In this document: piece by piece, positions 32,126-39,874 of the stretch | How positions within the stretch are numbered: position 1 is the stretch's first letter | Layout: each line of letters begins with the position of its first letter | Assembly (NCBI GenBank): GCA_024642245.1 | Contig: JAHEBM010000012.1 | Coordinates: forward strand, 27,317-67,917 | Direction of reading: 5' to 3' | Source: Haliea sp. | GTDB taxonomy: Bacteria; Pseudomonadota; Gammaproteobacteria; Pseudomonadales; Halieaceae | Length of the DNA stretch: 40,601 nucleotides | The notes under the pieces: model-generated | The model's database searches: none | Told to the model about the DNA's origin: nothing | The model's input: the letters and a program-made list of their open reading frames with translations, nothing else | Translations under genes and position numbers: made by a program

Positions 32126-33667
32126 ATGCGCAGAATGCCGCTCACAGATGCTTTTTTCCTCCTTTCGGAATCGCGCCGCACTCCCATGCATGTGGGCGGC
32201 CTGAACCTGTTTACCCTACCCAAGGACGTCGACGACGCGTCATTCCTTGCCAACCTGGGAAATATCCTGCGCTATGACGGCGAACTGAGGCGCCCCTTTG
32301 GCGAAAAACTGAAAATGGGGGCCATGGGGGTCGCCGGTAATGTCTTCTGGGAAGAAGAGGATGAGATGGACATGGAATACCATGTGCGCCATTCCGCCCT
32401 GCCCAAGCCGGGTCGTTACCGGGAGCTGTTCGCGCTGGTGTCACGCCTGCACAGCACCCTGCTGGACCGTTCCCGGCCCCTGTGGGAAATGCACCTGATC
32501 GAGGGCCTGCAAAACCGCCAGTTTGCGACCTACTTCAAGTCTCACCACTGCGCTATCGACGGTGTGGGCGCCATGCACATGATGATGAGCATGTACTCCA
32601 CCAACGCCCATTCCAAGGTCAAGATCTCACCTTTTTCACGCGAGGCCTATGACAACTACAAAAAACTGCTGGAAGGCGACAAGGGCAAGCGGGTAAGCCC
32701 CAAGGAGTCCGAGGTCACCGCGGTGGTGGAGGCGCTGAGGAACCAGTTGGGAGGCACCGTCAATGTAGCTCGTGCATTGCGCGAATCGGCCAATGTCTGG
32801 CTGGGCCGCAACAAGTCCATGTCCGTACCCTTCCATCAAATACCGCGCTCGTCCGTGAGCACGCATATCACTGGCGCCCGTCGCTTCGTCGCCCAGTCCT
32901 GGCCATTCGAGCGCGTGCGCGCCATGGGGCGAGCTTACGACGGCACCCTGAACGACGCCGTCATGGCCATGTGCGCCGGCGCGCTGCGCAAACACCTGCA
33001 GGAGCAACGCGACCTGCCGAAAATTTCCCTCAAGGCCATGGCGCCGGTATCGGTGCGCGCCGCCGGCGACGTGGATTCCGCCAATGCGGTAGGCATGGTA
33101 ATAGCCGACCTGGCCACTAACGTGCGGGATCCTGCCAAGCGCTTCCGCCAGATCAAGGAATCCATGGATGCTTCCAAGGCGCAGCTACAGCAGATGTCCG
33201 CGGGAGAGATCCAGGCCTACACCGCGGTCAGCCAGGCGCCCCTGTTGCTGACCACGCTGACCGGCCTGGCCAGTCGGTTTCCGGCCTTCAGCACGGTTAT
33301 TTCCAACGTGCCGGGCCCCCGGGAGAAGCGCTACTGGAACGGCGCCCGCCTCGATGGTATGTACCCGGTGTCCATCCCGATGGACGGCTCGGCGGTCAAC
33401 TTTACCCTGGTAAGCAATAACGACAGCCTCGATTTCGGCATCGTTGCCTGCCGGAAATCGGTGCCCCAGGTACAGCGGCTGATCGACTACATGGAGGAAT
33501 CCCTGGTGGAACTGGAGGATGCCGCGGGACTGCACCGGCGCAAGTCGCCCGCCAGGGCGCCCTCCGCGCGCAAGGCCTCCGCCGGGACGAAGACCGCCCC
33601 CCGACTGAAAGCCAAGGCCAGCGGGCAGGCAAAGGCCCGGCCGAAACAAGCCAAAGCGAAATCGTAG
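32126..33667 (+). CDS. WS/DGAT-type wax ester synthase / diacylglycerol acyltransferase
   Basis: This 513-residue acyltransferase joins acyl-CoA to a long-chain alcohol or diacylglycerol to make storage lipid. The catalytic motif HHxxxDG is intact (His140, His141, Asp145, Gly146 in SHHCAIDG), as are PMHVGGL near residue 20, SRPLWEMH and the C-terminal NVPGPRE. After about residue 465 the protein carries an unusual tail of nearly 50 residues rich in Lys and Ala (for example RKASAGTKTA, KAKASGQAKARPKQ). ATG 32126 is supported by AGGAG at 32112-32116; the frame is open further upstream but that part is not coding. The following lipoprotein gene starts 47 bases later. Confidence 0.95.
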   Translation: MRRMPLTDAFFLLSESRRTPMHVGGLNLFTLPKDVDDASFLANLGNILRYDGELRRPFGEKLKMGAMGVAGNVFWEEEDEMDMEYHVRHSALPKPGRYRELFALVSRLHSTLLDRSRPLWEMHLIEGLQNRQFATYFKSHHCAIDGVGAMHMMMSMYSTNAHSKVKISPFSREAYDNYKKLLEGDKGKRVSPKESEVTAVVEALRNQLGGTVNVARALRESANVWLGRNKSMSVPFHQIPRSSVSTHITGARRFVAQSWPFERVRAMGRAYDGTLNDAVMAMCAGALRKHLQEQRDLPKISLKAMAPVSVRAAGDVDSANAVGMVIADLATNVRDPAKRFRQIKESMDASKAQLQQMSAGEIQAYTAVSQAPLLLTTLTGLASRFPAFSTVISNVPGPREKRYWNGARLDGMYPVSIPMDGSAVNFTLVSNNDSLDFGIVACRKSVPQVQRLIDYMEESLVELEDAAGLHRRKSPARAPSARKASAGTKTAPRLKAKASGQAKARPKQAKAKS

Positions 33668-33714
33668 GCTGGGGGCTCAATGCCCGGCAGCGCAAATCAT
33701 TCCCGGAGGGTACA

Positions 33715-34398
33715 GTGTTGGTAAAATGGGTTCCGTTGCTGGCAGCGGTTGTGCTGCTGTCCGCATGTTCCAATCGCATCGAGCAGGCGCAGGAGCTGCT
33801 CAAATCCCGCGTGTCGGAAAAATCGGCAATGGAGTTCCAGAACCTCGAGGCCTTTCCCGACGGCGCGGTCTGCGGCGAGTTTCGCCTGACGGACCCGATG
33901 AGGGGAAGCCGGCATTTTCGCCGTTTTATAAGCTACGGCAACGCCGCGGACGACAGGCCTTCAAACCAGGACTGGGAAATATTGTGCAGCAAGGATGCTG
34001 CGGCTGCCCTCCTGAAGACCCTGGGCATAGGCCCACTGGAAGACCCGCAAAACCAGTTGACCACCATTTCCGGTAACCTCAGGGAAATCCAGTCGGCACT
34101 GGCGCAGTACGAGGCCGATAACTATTCCCTGCCCTCCTCGGAGCAGGGCCTGGCAGCGCTGGTGGCACCCACCGACACGCCCCCGCTACCGTTGAAATTC
34201 AAACCCGGCGGCTATATTGCCATCCTGCCCAAGGACCCCTGGGGCCAGCCCTACCTGTATGAGCGCTCCGCACTGGGGGGCGTGGCTCAGGAGTACCGCC
34301 TCTATACCCTCGGGGCCGACAGCGCCCCCGGCGGCAGCGGCAAAAATGCAGACATTGGCCTGGAACACCTGAAGTACCTGCTACACCTCGGGTTATAA
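33715..34398 (+). CDS. lipoprotein with a GspG-like pseudopilin C-terminal domain
   Basis: The 227-residue product starts at GTG 33715 behind GGAGG. It has a lipoprotein signal with the lipobox LSAC (Cys18), a charged middle part with two Cys residues, and a C-terminal domain (about 125-215) that closely matches the globular part of type II secretion major pseudopilins: ALAQYEADNYSLPSSEQGL, GGYIAILPKDPWGQPYLYE, YTLGADSAPGGSGKNADIG. The pseudopilin prepilin leader and hydrophobic N-terminal helix are missing, so it cannot polymerise in the normal way. It is probably a membrane-anchored protein that reuses the domain. The calcium-site loop of GspG seems kept. No other type II secretion genes are present. 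Confidence 0.85.
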   Translation: MLVKWVPLLAAVVLLSACSNRIEQAQELLKSRVSEKSAMEFQNLEAFPDGAVCGEFRLTDPMRGSRHFRRFISYGNAADDRPSNQDWEILCSKDAAAALLKTLGIGPLEDPQNQLTTISGNLREIQSALAQYEADNYSLPSSEQGLAALVAPTDTPPLPLKFKPGGYIAILPKDPWGQPYLYERSALGGVAQEYRLYTLGADSAPGGSGKNADIGLEHLKYLLHLGL

Positions 34399-34587
34399 GC
34401 ACCGCGCGCACCGCCCGCCTCGCCGACTGAAGCGCAGCGGCGATCGCGGATTTCCGTGCGGGGTTTAGCTATTTGCTCAGGTAACGAGGCAATCAGGATT
34501 TGCAACCCGTTACATTCCTCGCCTGCGTGTCCCACAATGGCAACCCTGTCTTTCACCAACCGCACACAGATAACGCGAGTAACGTTT
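34399..34587 (+). promoter_or_regulatory. gap before the Rieske gene with repeated GTAACG
   Basis: The 189 bases hold three copies of GTAACG: 34481-34486, inverted at 34508-34513, and 34579-34584 close to the start codon. The first two form an inverted repeat with a 21-base gap. These might be operator half-sites for the Rieske gene. No clear promoter or coding frame is visible. Confidence 0.3.
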
Positions 34588-35583
34588 ATGAGTGAACGAA
34601 TTCCCATGTCCATACCGTTTGGCTGGTTCCAGGTAGCCTACTCCCACGACCTGGCGGTCGCTACCTCCATGCCGCTGCGCTACTTTGATACCGACCTTGT
34701 GCTGTTCCGCACCGAGAAGGGTGAAGCCCGGGTTCTCGACGCTTACTGCCCACATATGGGCGCGCACCTGGGTTACGGTATTCGCGACCAGGCCGGTGGC
34801 GGCGCATCTGTGGTCGGGGATTCCATCGTGTGCCCTTTCCACGGCTGGGCATACAATGGTGATGGCCAGTGCACCGACATCCCCTACGCCAACCGACTCC
34901 CCCCCAAAATTGCCAAGGGCGAGCAGGTGATACGACCCTGGCACGTGCGGGAACTGAACCAGGTGATCTACGTGTGGTACCACCCTGCGGGGCTGGCACC
35001 CCAGTTCGAACCGGAAACCATCCCTGAGGCCGATGCGGCCAACGAGGAATGGGGCGAACCCAAGTTGCACGGGTGGGACATCAACACCCACCTGCAGGAA
35101 ATCGGCGAAAATGCAGTGGACCCGGCGCATTTCCTCTATGTGCATGGCACCCAGAATATCCCCACCCCCGAAGTGATGGAATTCGACGGTGTCTACCGAA
35201 GAGGCAAACTGGTCAGCAAGCTGGCGACCCCCAGGGGAGAAATCGTCGGGATTATCGCCAATAACAGCACCGGACCCGGTCAGGCCACCGTGCGCTTCAG
35301 TGGAATTTGCGAAACCGTGCTGATGGCCAACCTGACTCCGGTAGACAAGGAGAACTCCCGTGCTTTTTATGCCTTTATCCAGAAGAAGGTGGACGGCAAG
35401 GAGCCGGTGGGAGGGGTTGCCGATGCTATCGTGAGGGATATCTGCAAGCAAATGGCCGAGGACCAGATTATCTGGTCCCGCAAAAAATATTTCGAAAAGC
35501 CGATGCTGTGCGACAACGACGGCCCCTTTGCCAAGTTCCGCAAATGGTACGGCCAGTTTTACGCCGACACCGCCAGTAGCTAA
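34588..35583 (+). CDS. Rieske non-heme iron oxygenase, KshA-like
   Basis: A 331-residue oxygenase subunit. The Rieske cluster ligands are C54-x-H56 (CPHMGAHLG) and C82-xx-H85 (CPFHGWAYNGDG). The mononuclear iron site matches the family pattern NxxDxxHxxxxH: Asn175, Asp178, His181, His186 (ENAVDPAHFLYVHG). Length and motif spacing resemble KshA, the 3-ketosteroid 9-alpha-hydroxylase oxygenase, and related cholesterol 7-desaturase-type enzymes. No reductase partner (KshB-like) is in the window, so electrons must come from a distant gene. ATG 34588 is preferred; ATG 34606 is possible. Its stop codon overlaps that of the convergent SLC13 gene. Confidence 0.92.
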   Translation: MSERIPMSIPFGWFQVAYSHDLAVATSMPLRYFDTDLVLFRTEKGEARVLDAYCPHMGAHLGYGIRDQAGGGASVVGDSIVCPFHGWAYNGDGQCTDIPYANRLPPKIAKGEQVIRPWHVRELNQVIYVWYHPAGLAPQFEPETIPEADAANEEWGEPKLHGWDINTHLQEIGENAVDPAHFLYVHGTQNIPTPEVMEFDGVYRRGKLVSKLATPRGEIVGIIANNSTGPGQATVRFSGICETVLMANLTPVDKENSRAFYAFIQKKVDGKEPVGGVADAIVRDICKQMAEDQIIWSRKKYFEKPMLCDNDGPFAKFRKWYGQFYADTASS

Positions 35584-37304
35584 AAAGGAAATATCCGCGG
35601 TATCAGGATGAGAGCGGTCGCCGAATAGGCTATGGACAGCGGCAGTCCAACGCGAAAGTAATCGCGTAGTTCGTAGCCCCCGAGGTTCTGCACCATCAGG
35701 TTGGTATTGTAGCCATACGGCGTCAGGAAGCTCGCGCTGGCGCCATAGGCTACCGTCATTACAAAAGGCATGGGGCTGATGCCATAGCTCTCGGCCAGGC
35801 CGTAGGCTATGGGAAAACTCAGGGCCGCAGCGGCGTTATTCGTCATCACCTCGGTCAGCAGAAGCGTGCCAAAGTAGATGCCGACCAGCGCCGAATAGGG
35901 TCCCATGTGTTCCAGGCCGTCATGGAGCACATCGGCCAGTACCGCAACCAGCCCGGAATTGGTGAGCGCCTGGGACAGGGTCAGCGCCGAGGCAATGATA
36001 ATCCACAACTCAAACGGAAATCGTCGTCGCAACTCTGATCCTCGAACCACCCCAAGGGCCAGCATGCAGACCAGCAGGAAAGTGACGCCCTTGATAAGGG
36101 GTATCAGCTCCATCGAGGCAAGCGCGATCACCAGCATCAATACACCGGTAATGAAATAATCCTGGAACGGCGTGGTCTTGATCTTGCCTACAGAGTCATT
36201 GATGACCAGGAAATTCTTGTCCAGGTTCTTACGCTCATTGAAGTCGGGCCCCACCGCCAGCATCATATTGTCACCGGCCTGAATGGTGATGTTACCCAGC
36301 TTGCCCGACAGGCGCTTTCCGCCCCTGCGCATACCCACGACTGCGGCATCGAACAGGGAGCGAAAACCGCTGTCCTTGACCGTCTTGCCCTCGATGGTGG
36401 CGCCGGGCATGACGATGACCTCCGTCATGTTGGTTCGCAGCAGGCCCTCCTCCACGGCAAAAAGCCTGAGGCCATCGAAAGCTTCAAGGGCATCGACCTG
36501 CTTTATGTCACCGGAGAAGATCAGCTTGTCGCCGGGCTCGATATATTCCTGCGGCGCCACCGGCGAGATCAGGTGACTGCCGCGCACTATCTCGACCAGG
36601 AACAGGTCCTCAAGTTCACGCAGTCCGTTTTCCAGAATGCTCTTGCCCACAAGACCTGAAGCGTCATCTACCTCAACCTCGATCAGGTATTCGTTGATAT
36701 CGATCTGGCCAGTGCTACCCGTGGGCAGCAGGCGGGAGCTGCCCAGGATAACGAGCAGGCCGGTCACAGTAACGGCAAGACCTACCCAGAGAAAATCGCC
36801 AAACGCCAGCCCCTGCCCGGTGGCATCCTCCAGGAAACTGCTGACAATCAGGTTGGTCGATGTGCCTATGAGGGTCACCGTACCTCCAAGAATCGCGGTG
36901 TAGGACAGCGGCAACAACAACTTCGATGCGGGGTGATGGCGATTGTTGCGTACGGTATGGGCCAGGGTGGCCACCACCGCGGTATTGTTGACGAAGGCGG
37001 AAAACAGCGCGGTAAAAAAACCCATTCGCAACAGGCTCACCGGGTAATTTTGCGATATCAACTTACCGGACAGGCGCGTCAGCCAGGACAGCTTTTCCAG
37101 GCCGATCGACACGAGCAGCAAGAGGATAAGTGTGACCAAGCCGGAATTGGTTGCCTTGGACAATACCTCGGCGGTGTCGACAAGGCCCATGAAGTAGGCC
37201 AGCAGCATGGCGGATGCGAAAACCCAGACGGCAGACCAGGAGGTCATTATGAGGCTGGTCACCAGGGCGAAAAACAGCCCGGCAACAAGCAATTGATCCA
37301 ACAT
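35580..37304 (-). CDS. SLC13/DASS-type permease with RCK_C (TrkA-C) domains
   Basis: A 574-residue membrane protein with about ten or more helices in two halves, divided by a soluble central region (about 205-355) containing two TrkA-C/RCK_C-type domains (EYLIEVEVDDASGLVGKSI, EYIEPGDKLIFSGD; MTEVIVMPGATIEGKTVKD, IQAGDNMMLAVG). The repeated helix-hairpin signatures FVNNTAVVATL with IGTSTNLIVSSF, and EVMTNNAAAALSFPIA with TPYGYNTNLMVQ, are typical of the family, which imports sulfate, dicarboxylates or related anions with Na+. The anion is not decidable. The RCK_C insert suggests control by a small ligand. It is read convergently with the Rieske gene and the stop codons overlap. Confidence 0.9.
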   Translation of the reverse strand: MLDQLLVAGLFFALVTSLIMTSWSAVWVFASAMLLAYFMGLVDTAEVLSKATNSGLVTLILLLLVSIGLEKLSWLTRLSGKLISQNYPVSLLRMGFFTALFSAFVNNTAVVATLAHTVRNNRHHPASKLLLPLSYTAILGGTVTLIGTSTNLIVSSFLEDATGQGLAFGDFLWVGLAVTVTGLLVILGSSRLLPTGSTGQIDINEYLIEVEVDDASGLVGKSILENGLRELEDLFLVEIVRGSHLISPVAPQEYIEPGDKLIFSGDIKQVDALEAFDGLRLFAVEEGLLRTNMTEVIVMPGATIEGKTVKDSGFRSLFDAAVVGMRRGGKRLSGKLGNITIQAGDNMMLAVGPDFNERKNLDKNFLVINDSVGKIKTTPFQDYFITGVLMLVIALASMELIPLIKGVTFLLVCMLALGVVRGSELRRRFPFELWIIIASALTLSQALTNSGLVAVLADVLHDGLEHMGPYSALVGIYFGTLLLTEVMTNNAAAALSFPIAYGLAESYGISPMPFVMTVAYGASASFLTPYGYNTNLMVQNLGGYELRDYFRVGLPLSIAYSATALILIPRIFPF

Positions 37305-37444
37305 AGCCCTAACCCGTTATCGCCGATCGCAGGCATGAAGGATACGCGCTAGCGGTGCTCCGGGACAACTGCCGTGGGACACGGGGGCCGGATCGGCTAA
37401 ACTGAAGAACCTGATAATCTCGTGATGACGCGGTGAGCGAAGCC

Positions 37445-38095
37445 ATGGCCAGATCCGGTATGCAAAGAAAGCTGCTGACAATCACACTGGTAGTACTGGT
37501 GGCACTGGTCCTTGGCTACCTTTATCGGGAGTCGCTCAAGGAGCTGGCATTTGCCATGCTCACCGAAAACATGTTCGTCCAGGACGACACCGATGAGTTC
37601 GACCCGGGTCCGGCACTGGGCTCGCATTTTCCGGGTTTGCGCGCGACCTACCAGGGTCGGGACATCATGCTGATAGAGGAGTTCGCTGGTAAAAACGGCA
37701 CCCTGTTCATCGCCAGTCGATCCCTGGACTGGTGCCCCTATTGCATGCGCCAGATGATCCAGCTGCAACAATACCGACAGGAATTCGAAGCGGCCGGCAT
37801 CGGTTTGGTGGCAATCACCTATGACGCCCCCCCGCTACAGCAAGCCTTTATCGATAAGTTCGGGATCGAATTCCCTGTCCTGTCAGACGTGGACGGGCTC
37901 AGCTTTAAAACGCTGGGCATCCTGAACGAGAACTACCAGCCGGGCGATTTCCAGTACGGTATACCCCACCCGGGCATGATGCTTATCAACCCGGCAGGCG
38001 AAGTGGTGGGCAAGTTATTCCTGGAAGCGTACAGCTCACGGGTGGACTCCGCTGCAGCCCTGGCTTTTGCAAAGACAGCGCTCGGGGTCGATTGA
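37445..38095 (+). CDS. membrane-anchored thioredoxin-fold (AhpC/TSA-like) protein
   Basis: A 216-residue protein with one N-terminal membrane anchor (about 10-27: LLTITLVVLVALVLGYL) and an extracytoplasmic AhpC/TSA-like domain. The redox site is a CPYC motif (Cys97, Cys100) in LDWCPYCMRQM, followed by GLVAITYDAP and the peroxiredoxin-type segment FPVLSDVDGLSFKTLGIL. The Cys pair resembles thioredoxin/glutaredoxin more than the TxxC of standard peroxiredoxins. I use ATG 37445 because GGTGAG lies 7 bases upstream; GTG 37433 is a possible longer start. Divergent from the SLC13 gene; no operon partner. Confidence 0.85.
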   Translation: MARSGMQRKLLTITLVVLVALVLGYLYRESLKELAFAMLTENMFVQDDTDEFDPGPALGSHFPGLRATYQGRDIMLIEEFAGKNGTLFIASRSLDWCPYCMRQMIQLQQYRQEFEAAGIGLVAITYDAPPLQQAFIDKFGIEFPVLSDVDGLSFKTLGILNENYQPGDFQYGIPHPGMMLINPAGEVVGKLFLEAYSSRVDSAAALAFAKTALGVD

Positions 38096-38097
38096 TA

Positions 38098-38115
38098 TCG
38101 CCGGGGGAGCGGCGA
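38098..38115. terminator. weak hairpin between convergent genes
   Basis: TCGCCG-gggg ag-CGGCGA forms a 6-base-pair stem just after the thioredoxin-fold gene and before the convergent FKBP gene. It has no T run on either strand, so it is at best a factor-dependent or partial terminator. Confidence 0.25.
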
Positions 38116-38134
38116 CGCTAAGGGCGAAGTACCG

Positions 38135-38605
38135 CTAGTGCACGTGGCCGTGATCGACTTCCTGCTCGGTAGCGGGCCTCACCCCGACCACCTGGACGTC
38201 AAAATTCAATTGCTGCCCCGCCAGGGGATGATTCGCATCCACGGTGACCCGGTCGCCTTCGATAGAGGTCACCACGATACGTTGTGCGCCACCGTCAGGG
38301 CCACGAGCCTCGAAGGCCATGCCGACATCGACGGACTCCACACCCTGGAACGCCGAACGATCAACAACCTGGACAAGATTGGGGTCCAGTTCACCGTAGG
38401 CATCGGCTGCCTCGACGGTCACTTGCACAGTATCGCCCGGCACCTTGCCAACCAGTGCCCGCTCAAGCCCCGGGATGATGTTGCCGGCGCCGTGAAGATA
38501 ATTCAACGGCTCAGCGCCCTCCGATGTGTCCAGCACCTGGCCATCTGCCCCGGTCAGCGTGTAATGCATGCTGACCACCAGGTTGTTTCCTATCAACAAG
38601 GACAT
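38135..38605 (-). CDS. FKBP-type peptidyl-prolyl isomerase, SlyD-like
   Basis: A 156-residue cytoplasmic FKBP with the SlyD layout: an FKBP half (YTLTGADGQVLDTSEGAEPL, HGAGNIIPGLERALVGKVPG), the insert-in-flap domain (about 70-125, with AYGELDPNLVQVVDRSAF) and a return strand LNFDVQVVGVRPAT. It acts as prolyl isomerase and chaperone. The C-terminal tail is very short (EVDHGHVH) and keeps only three His, so the long metal-binding tail of E. coli SlyD is absent and a nickel role is unlikely. Confidence 0.93.
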   Translation of the reverse strand: MSLLIGNNLVVSMHYTLTGADGQVLDTSEGAEPLNYLHGAGNIIPGLERALVGKVPGDTVQVTVEAADAYGELDPNLVQVVDRSAFQGVESVDVGMAFEARGPDGGAQRIVVTSIEGDRVTVDANHPLAGQQLNFDVQVVGVRPATEQEVDHGHVH

Positions 38606-38619
38606 CCCGCAGCCACCGC

Positions 38620-38820
38620 CTAGCCGGCTTTCTGCTTGTTGCCAAGCTTGATCTGCTTGTTGACCGCCATGGTCGGCTGCCCGCTGACACCGGACTGGAT
38701 AAAGTCGATCTTGTTGCCCGACTTGAGGAAAAGCCTGGTCTGTTCTTCGATGGATTCAGAGGTTTCAACTGCTGCAGGTTGCTTTTTCTTTGCCGCCGCT
38801 CGCGTGGGTTTGCGTGCCAT
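38620..38820 (-). CDS. small basic protein of unknown function
   Basis: A 66-residue protein from ATG 38820. The first 20 residues are basic and Ala-rich (MARKPTRAAAKKKQPAA), then a helix EEQTRLFLKSGNKIDFI and a conserved-looking C-terminus QPTMAVNKQIKLGNKQKAG. I recognise no family; the FLKSGNKI segment faintly recalls the core of the small RNA-polymerase-binding protein SutA, a weak resemblance. A consensus-like -10 TATAAT lies about 35 bases upstream. It lies 14 bases before the FKBP gene in the same direction, so co-transcription is likely. Confidence 0.75.
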   Translation of the reverse strand: MARKPTRAAAKKKQPAAVETSESIEEQTRLFLKSGNKIDFIQSGVSGQPTMAVNKQIKLGNKQKAG

Positions 38821-38853
38821 AATCAAGCCTTATCCTTTAAGGGAAAACCGGCC

Positions 38854-38859
38854 ATTATA
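38854..38859 (-). promoter_or_regulatory. consensus -10 element for the small basic protein gene
   Basis: On the minus strand this reads TATAAT, a perfect -10 hexamer, 34 bases before ATG 38820. No good -35 hexamer stands at 16-18 bases, so it may depend on an activator or a TG-type extension (the preceding bases are CTG). Confidence 0.55.
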
Positions 38860-38954
38860 CAGGAATACTGCGGAAAATACAGCAGTTTCCTGTTCCGTCC
38901 CTGTCATTGCGCGTCATGTGCAGGACCCAAGGCGCCCCTAAGCAGCAACAAGGA

Positions 38955-39761
38955 TCAGGTGTCGAGCCGGAAAATACACAGGGAGAACGCCATCGTTACC
39001 GCGGCCAGGCCCGCCTGCCGCAGGCGCGCCCGCCCAATCCCCTGACCGCGATGTGCGAACGGGGTCATGCTGATGATATCCGCCAGTTCCCTGGCATCGG
39101 GAGCCAGCTCATACTGCAGCTGCACCTGCTGCGATAGTGCCATGCCCGGGATATTCACCCGCGCCGGTGCATGCTCCCTGGGCTCTTCATACAAGGCCTC
39201 ACGCACCTGCCAGAGGTGGCGCGGACCGGGGCTTACCTCCAGGTAGCAGTGACCGGGTTTCAGTACGCGCATGACCTCGGCGTCCTCAGACGGGGCAAAA
39301 ATCCGCACCACCGCGTCCAGCGAGTCCTCCGGCAGCGGCAGCTGGTAGGTACTGGCCACCGCAAAACACGCCTCTTTGCTCTGCTTCGCCGCCAGCCTGA
39401 TGGCCGCCCGGGAAATATCGATACCGTATACCGCACTGTCCGGCAGGGCGCGCAGCAGTGCCCTGGTATAAAAGCCCTCCCCACAGCCGAGATCGAGCAC
39501 GGTGCCGACCTGCCCGGTTGTCGCAAGTTGCTGGCACACCGCCTCCGCCAGTGGCCCATACAAATTGGCGTCGTGCACACGGCGCCGGGCCGCTACCATA
39601 TCGGCACTGTCGCCAGGATCGTGCGTTCGCTTGCGATTGGCGCTCAGCAGGTTGACGTAGCCCTCGCGGGCCAGGTCAAAAGCATGCCCACGGGCACAGG
39701 TTATCGACCCGCCATCGGGGCTGGCCTGCAGCGGCAGGCGACAATGCGGACAGGCCCACAT
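38955..39761 (-). CDS. rlmA: 23S rRNA (guanine-N1)-methyltransferase RlmA
   Basis: A 268-residue enzyme, close in length and sequence to E. coli RlmA (269 residues), which methylates G745 of 23S rRNA. The N-terminal zinc site is Cys4, Cys7, Cys22 and His26. Then REGYVNLL, KRTHDPGDSADM and the S-adenosylmethionine motif VLDLGCGEGFYT are all diagnostic, as are SPGPRHL and MTPFAHR. It is divergent from recQ. The C-terminal part is normal in length; no operon partner is evident. Confidence 0.95.
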   Translation of the reverse strand: MWACPHCRLPLQASPDGGSITCARGHAFDLAREGYVNLLSANRKRTHDPGDSADMVAARRRVHDANLYGPLAEAVCQQLATTGQVGTVLDLGCGEGFYTRALLRALPDSAVYGIDISRAAIRLAAKQSKEACFAVASTYQLPLPEDSLDAVVRIFAPSEDAEVMRVLKPGHCYLEVSPGPRHLWQVREALYEEPREHAPARVNIPGMALSQQVQLQYELAPDARELADIISMTPFAHRGQGIGRARLRQAGLAAVTMAFSLCIFRLDT

Positions 39762-39860
39762 ACCCTATTTACCCGACTTTCAATGATGTGCTGATTGTAC
39801 CTCATCCCGGGAGAGGTCATTCGCCCGGTAATGATTAGCAGGGACTGTGCGGATCTGGGG

Positions 39861-39866
39861 TATACT
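39861..39866 (+). promoter_or_regulatory. -10 element immediately before recQ
   Basis: TATACT ends 8 bases before ATG 39875. If used, transcription would start within about 0-3 bases of the start codon, so the mRNA would have almost no leader. No -35 element of good quality is seen at normal spacing (TTAGCA is 20 bases away), and no Shine-Dalgarno sequence is visible. Confidence 0.45.
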
Positions 39867-39874
39867 GCACCGCC

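Noticed and set aside
34510..35451. 313-residue minus-strand frame opposite the Rieske gene
   Set aside because: All Rieske and iron-site motifs are on the plus strand; the opposite frame has no recognisable features.
38868..38882. LexA-like site CTG-N-CAG near the small basic protein gene
   Set aside because: The spacing is CTG-N9-CAG, one base short of the gammaproteobacterial SOS box (CTG-N10-CAG), so I do not call it.
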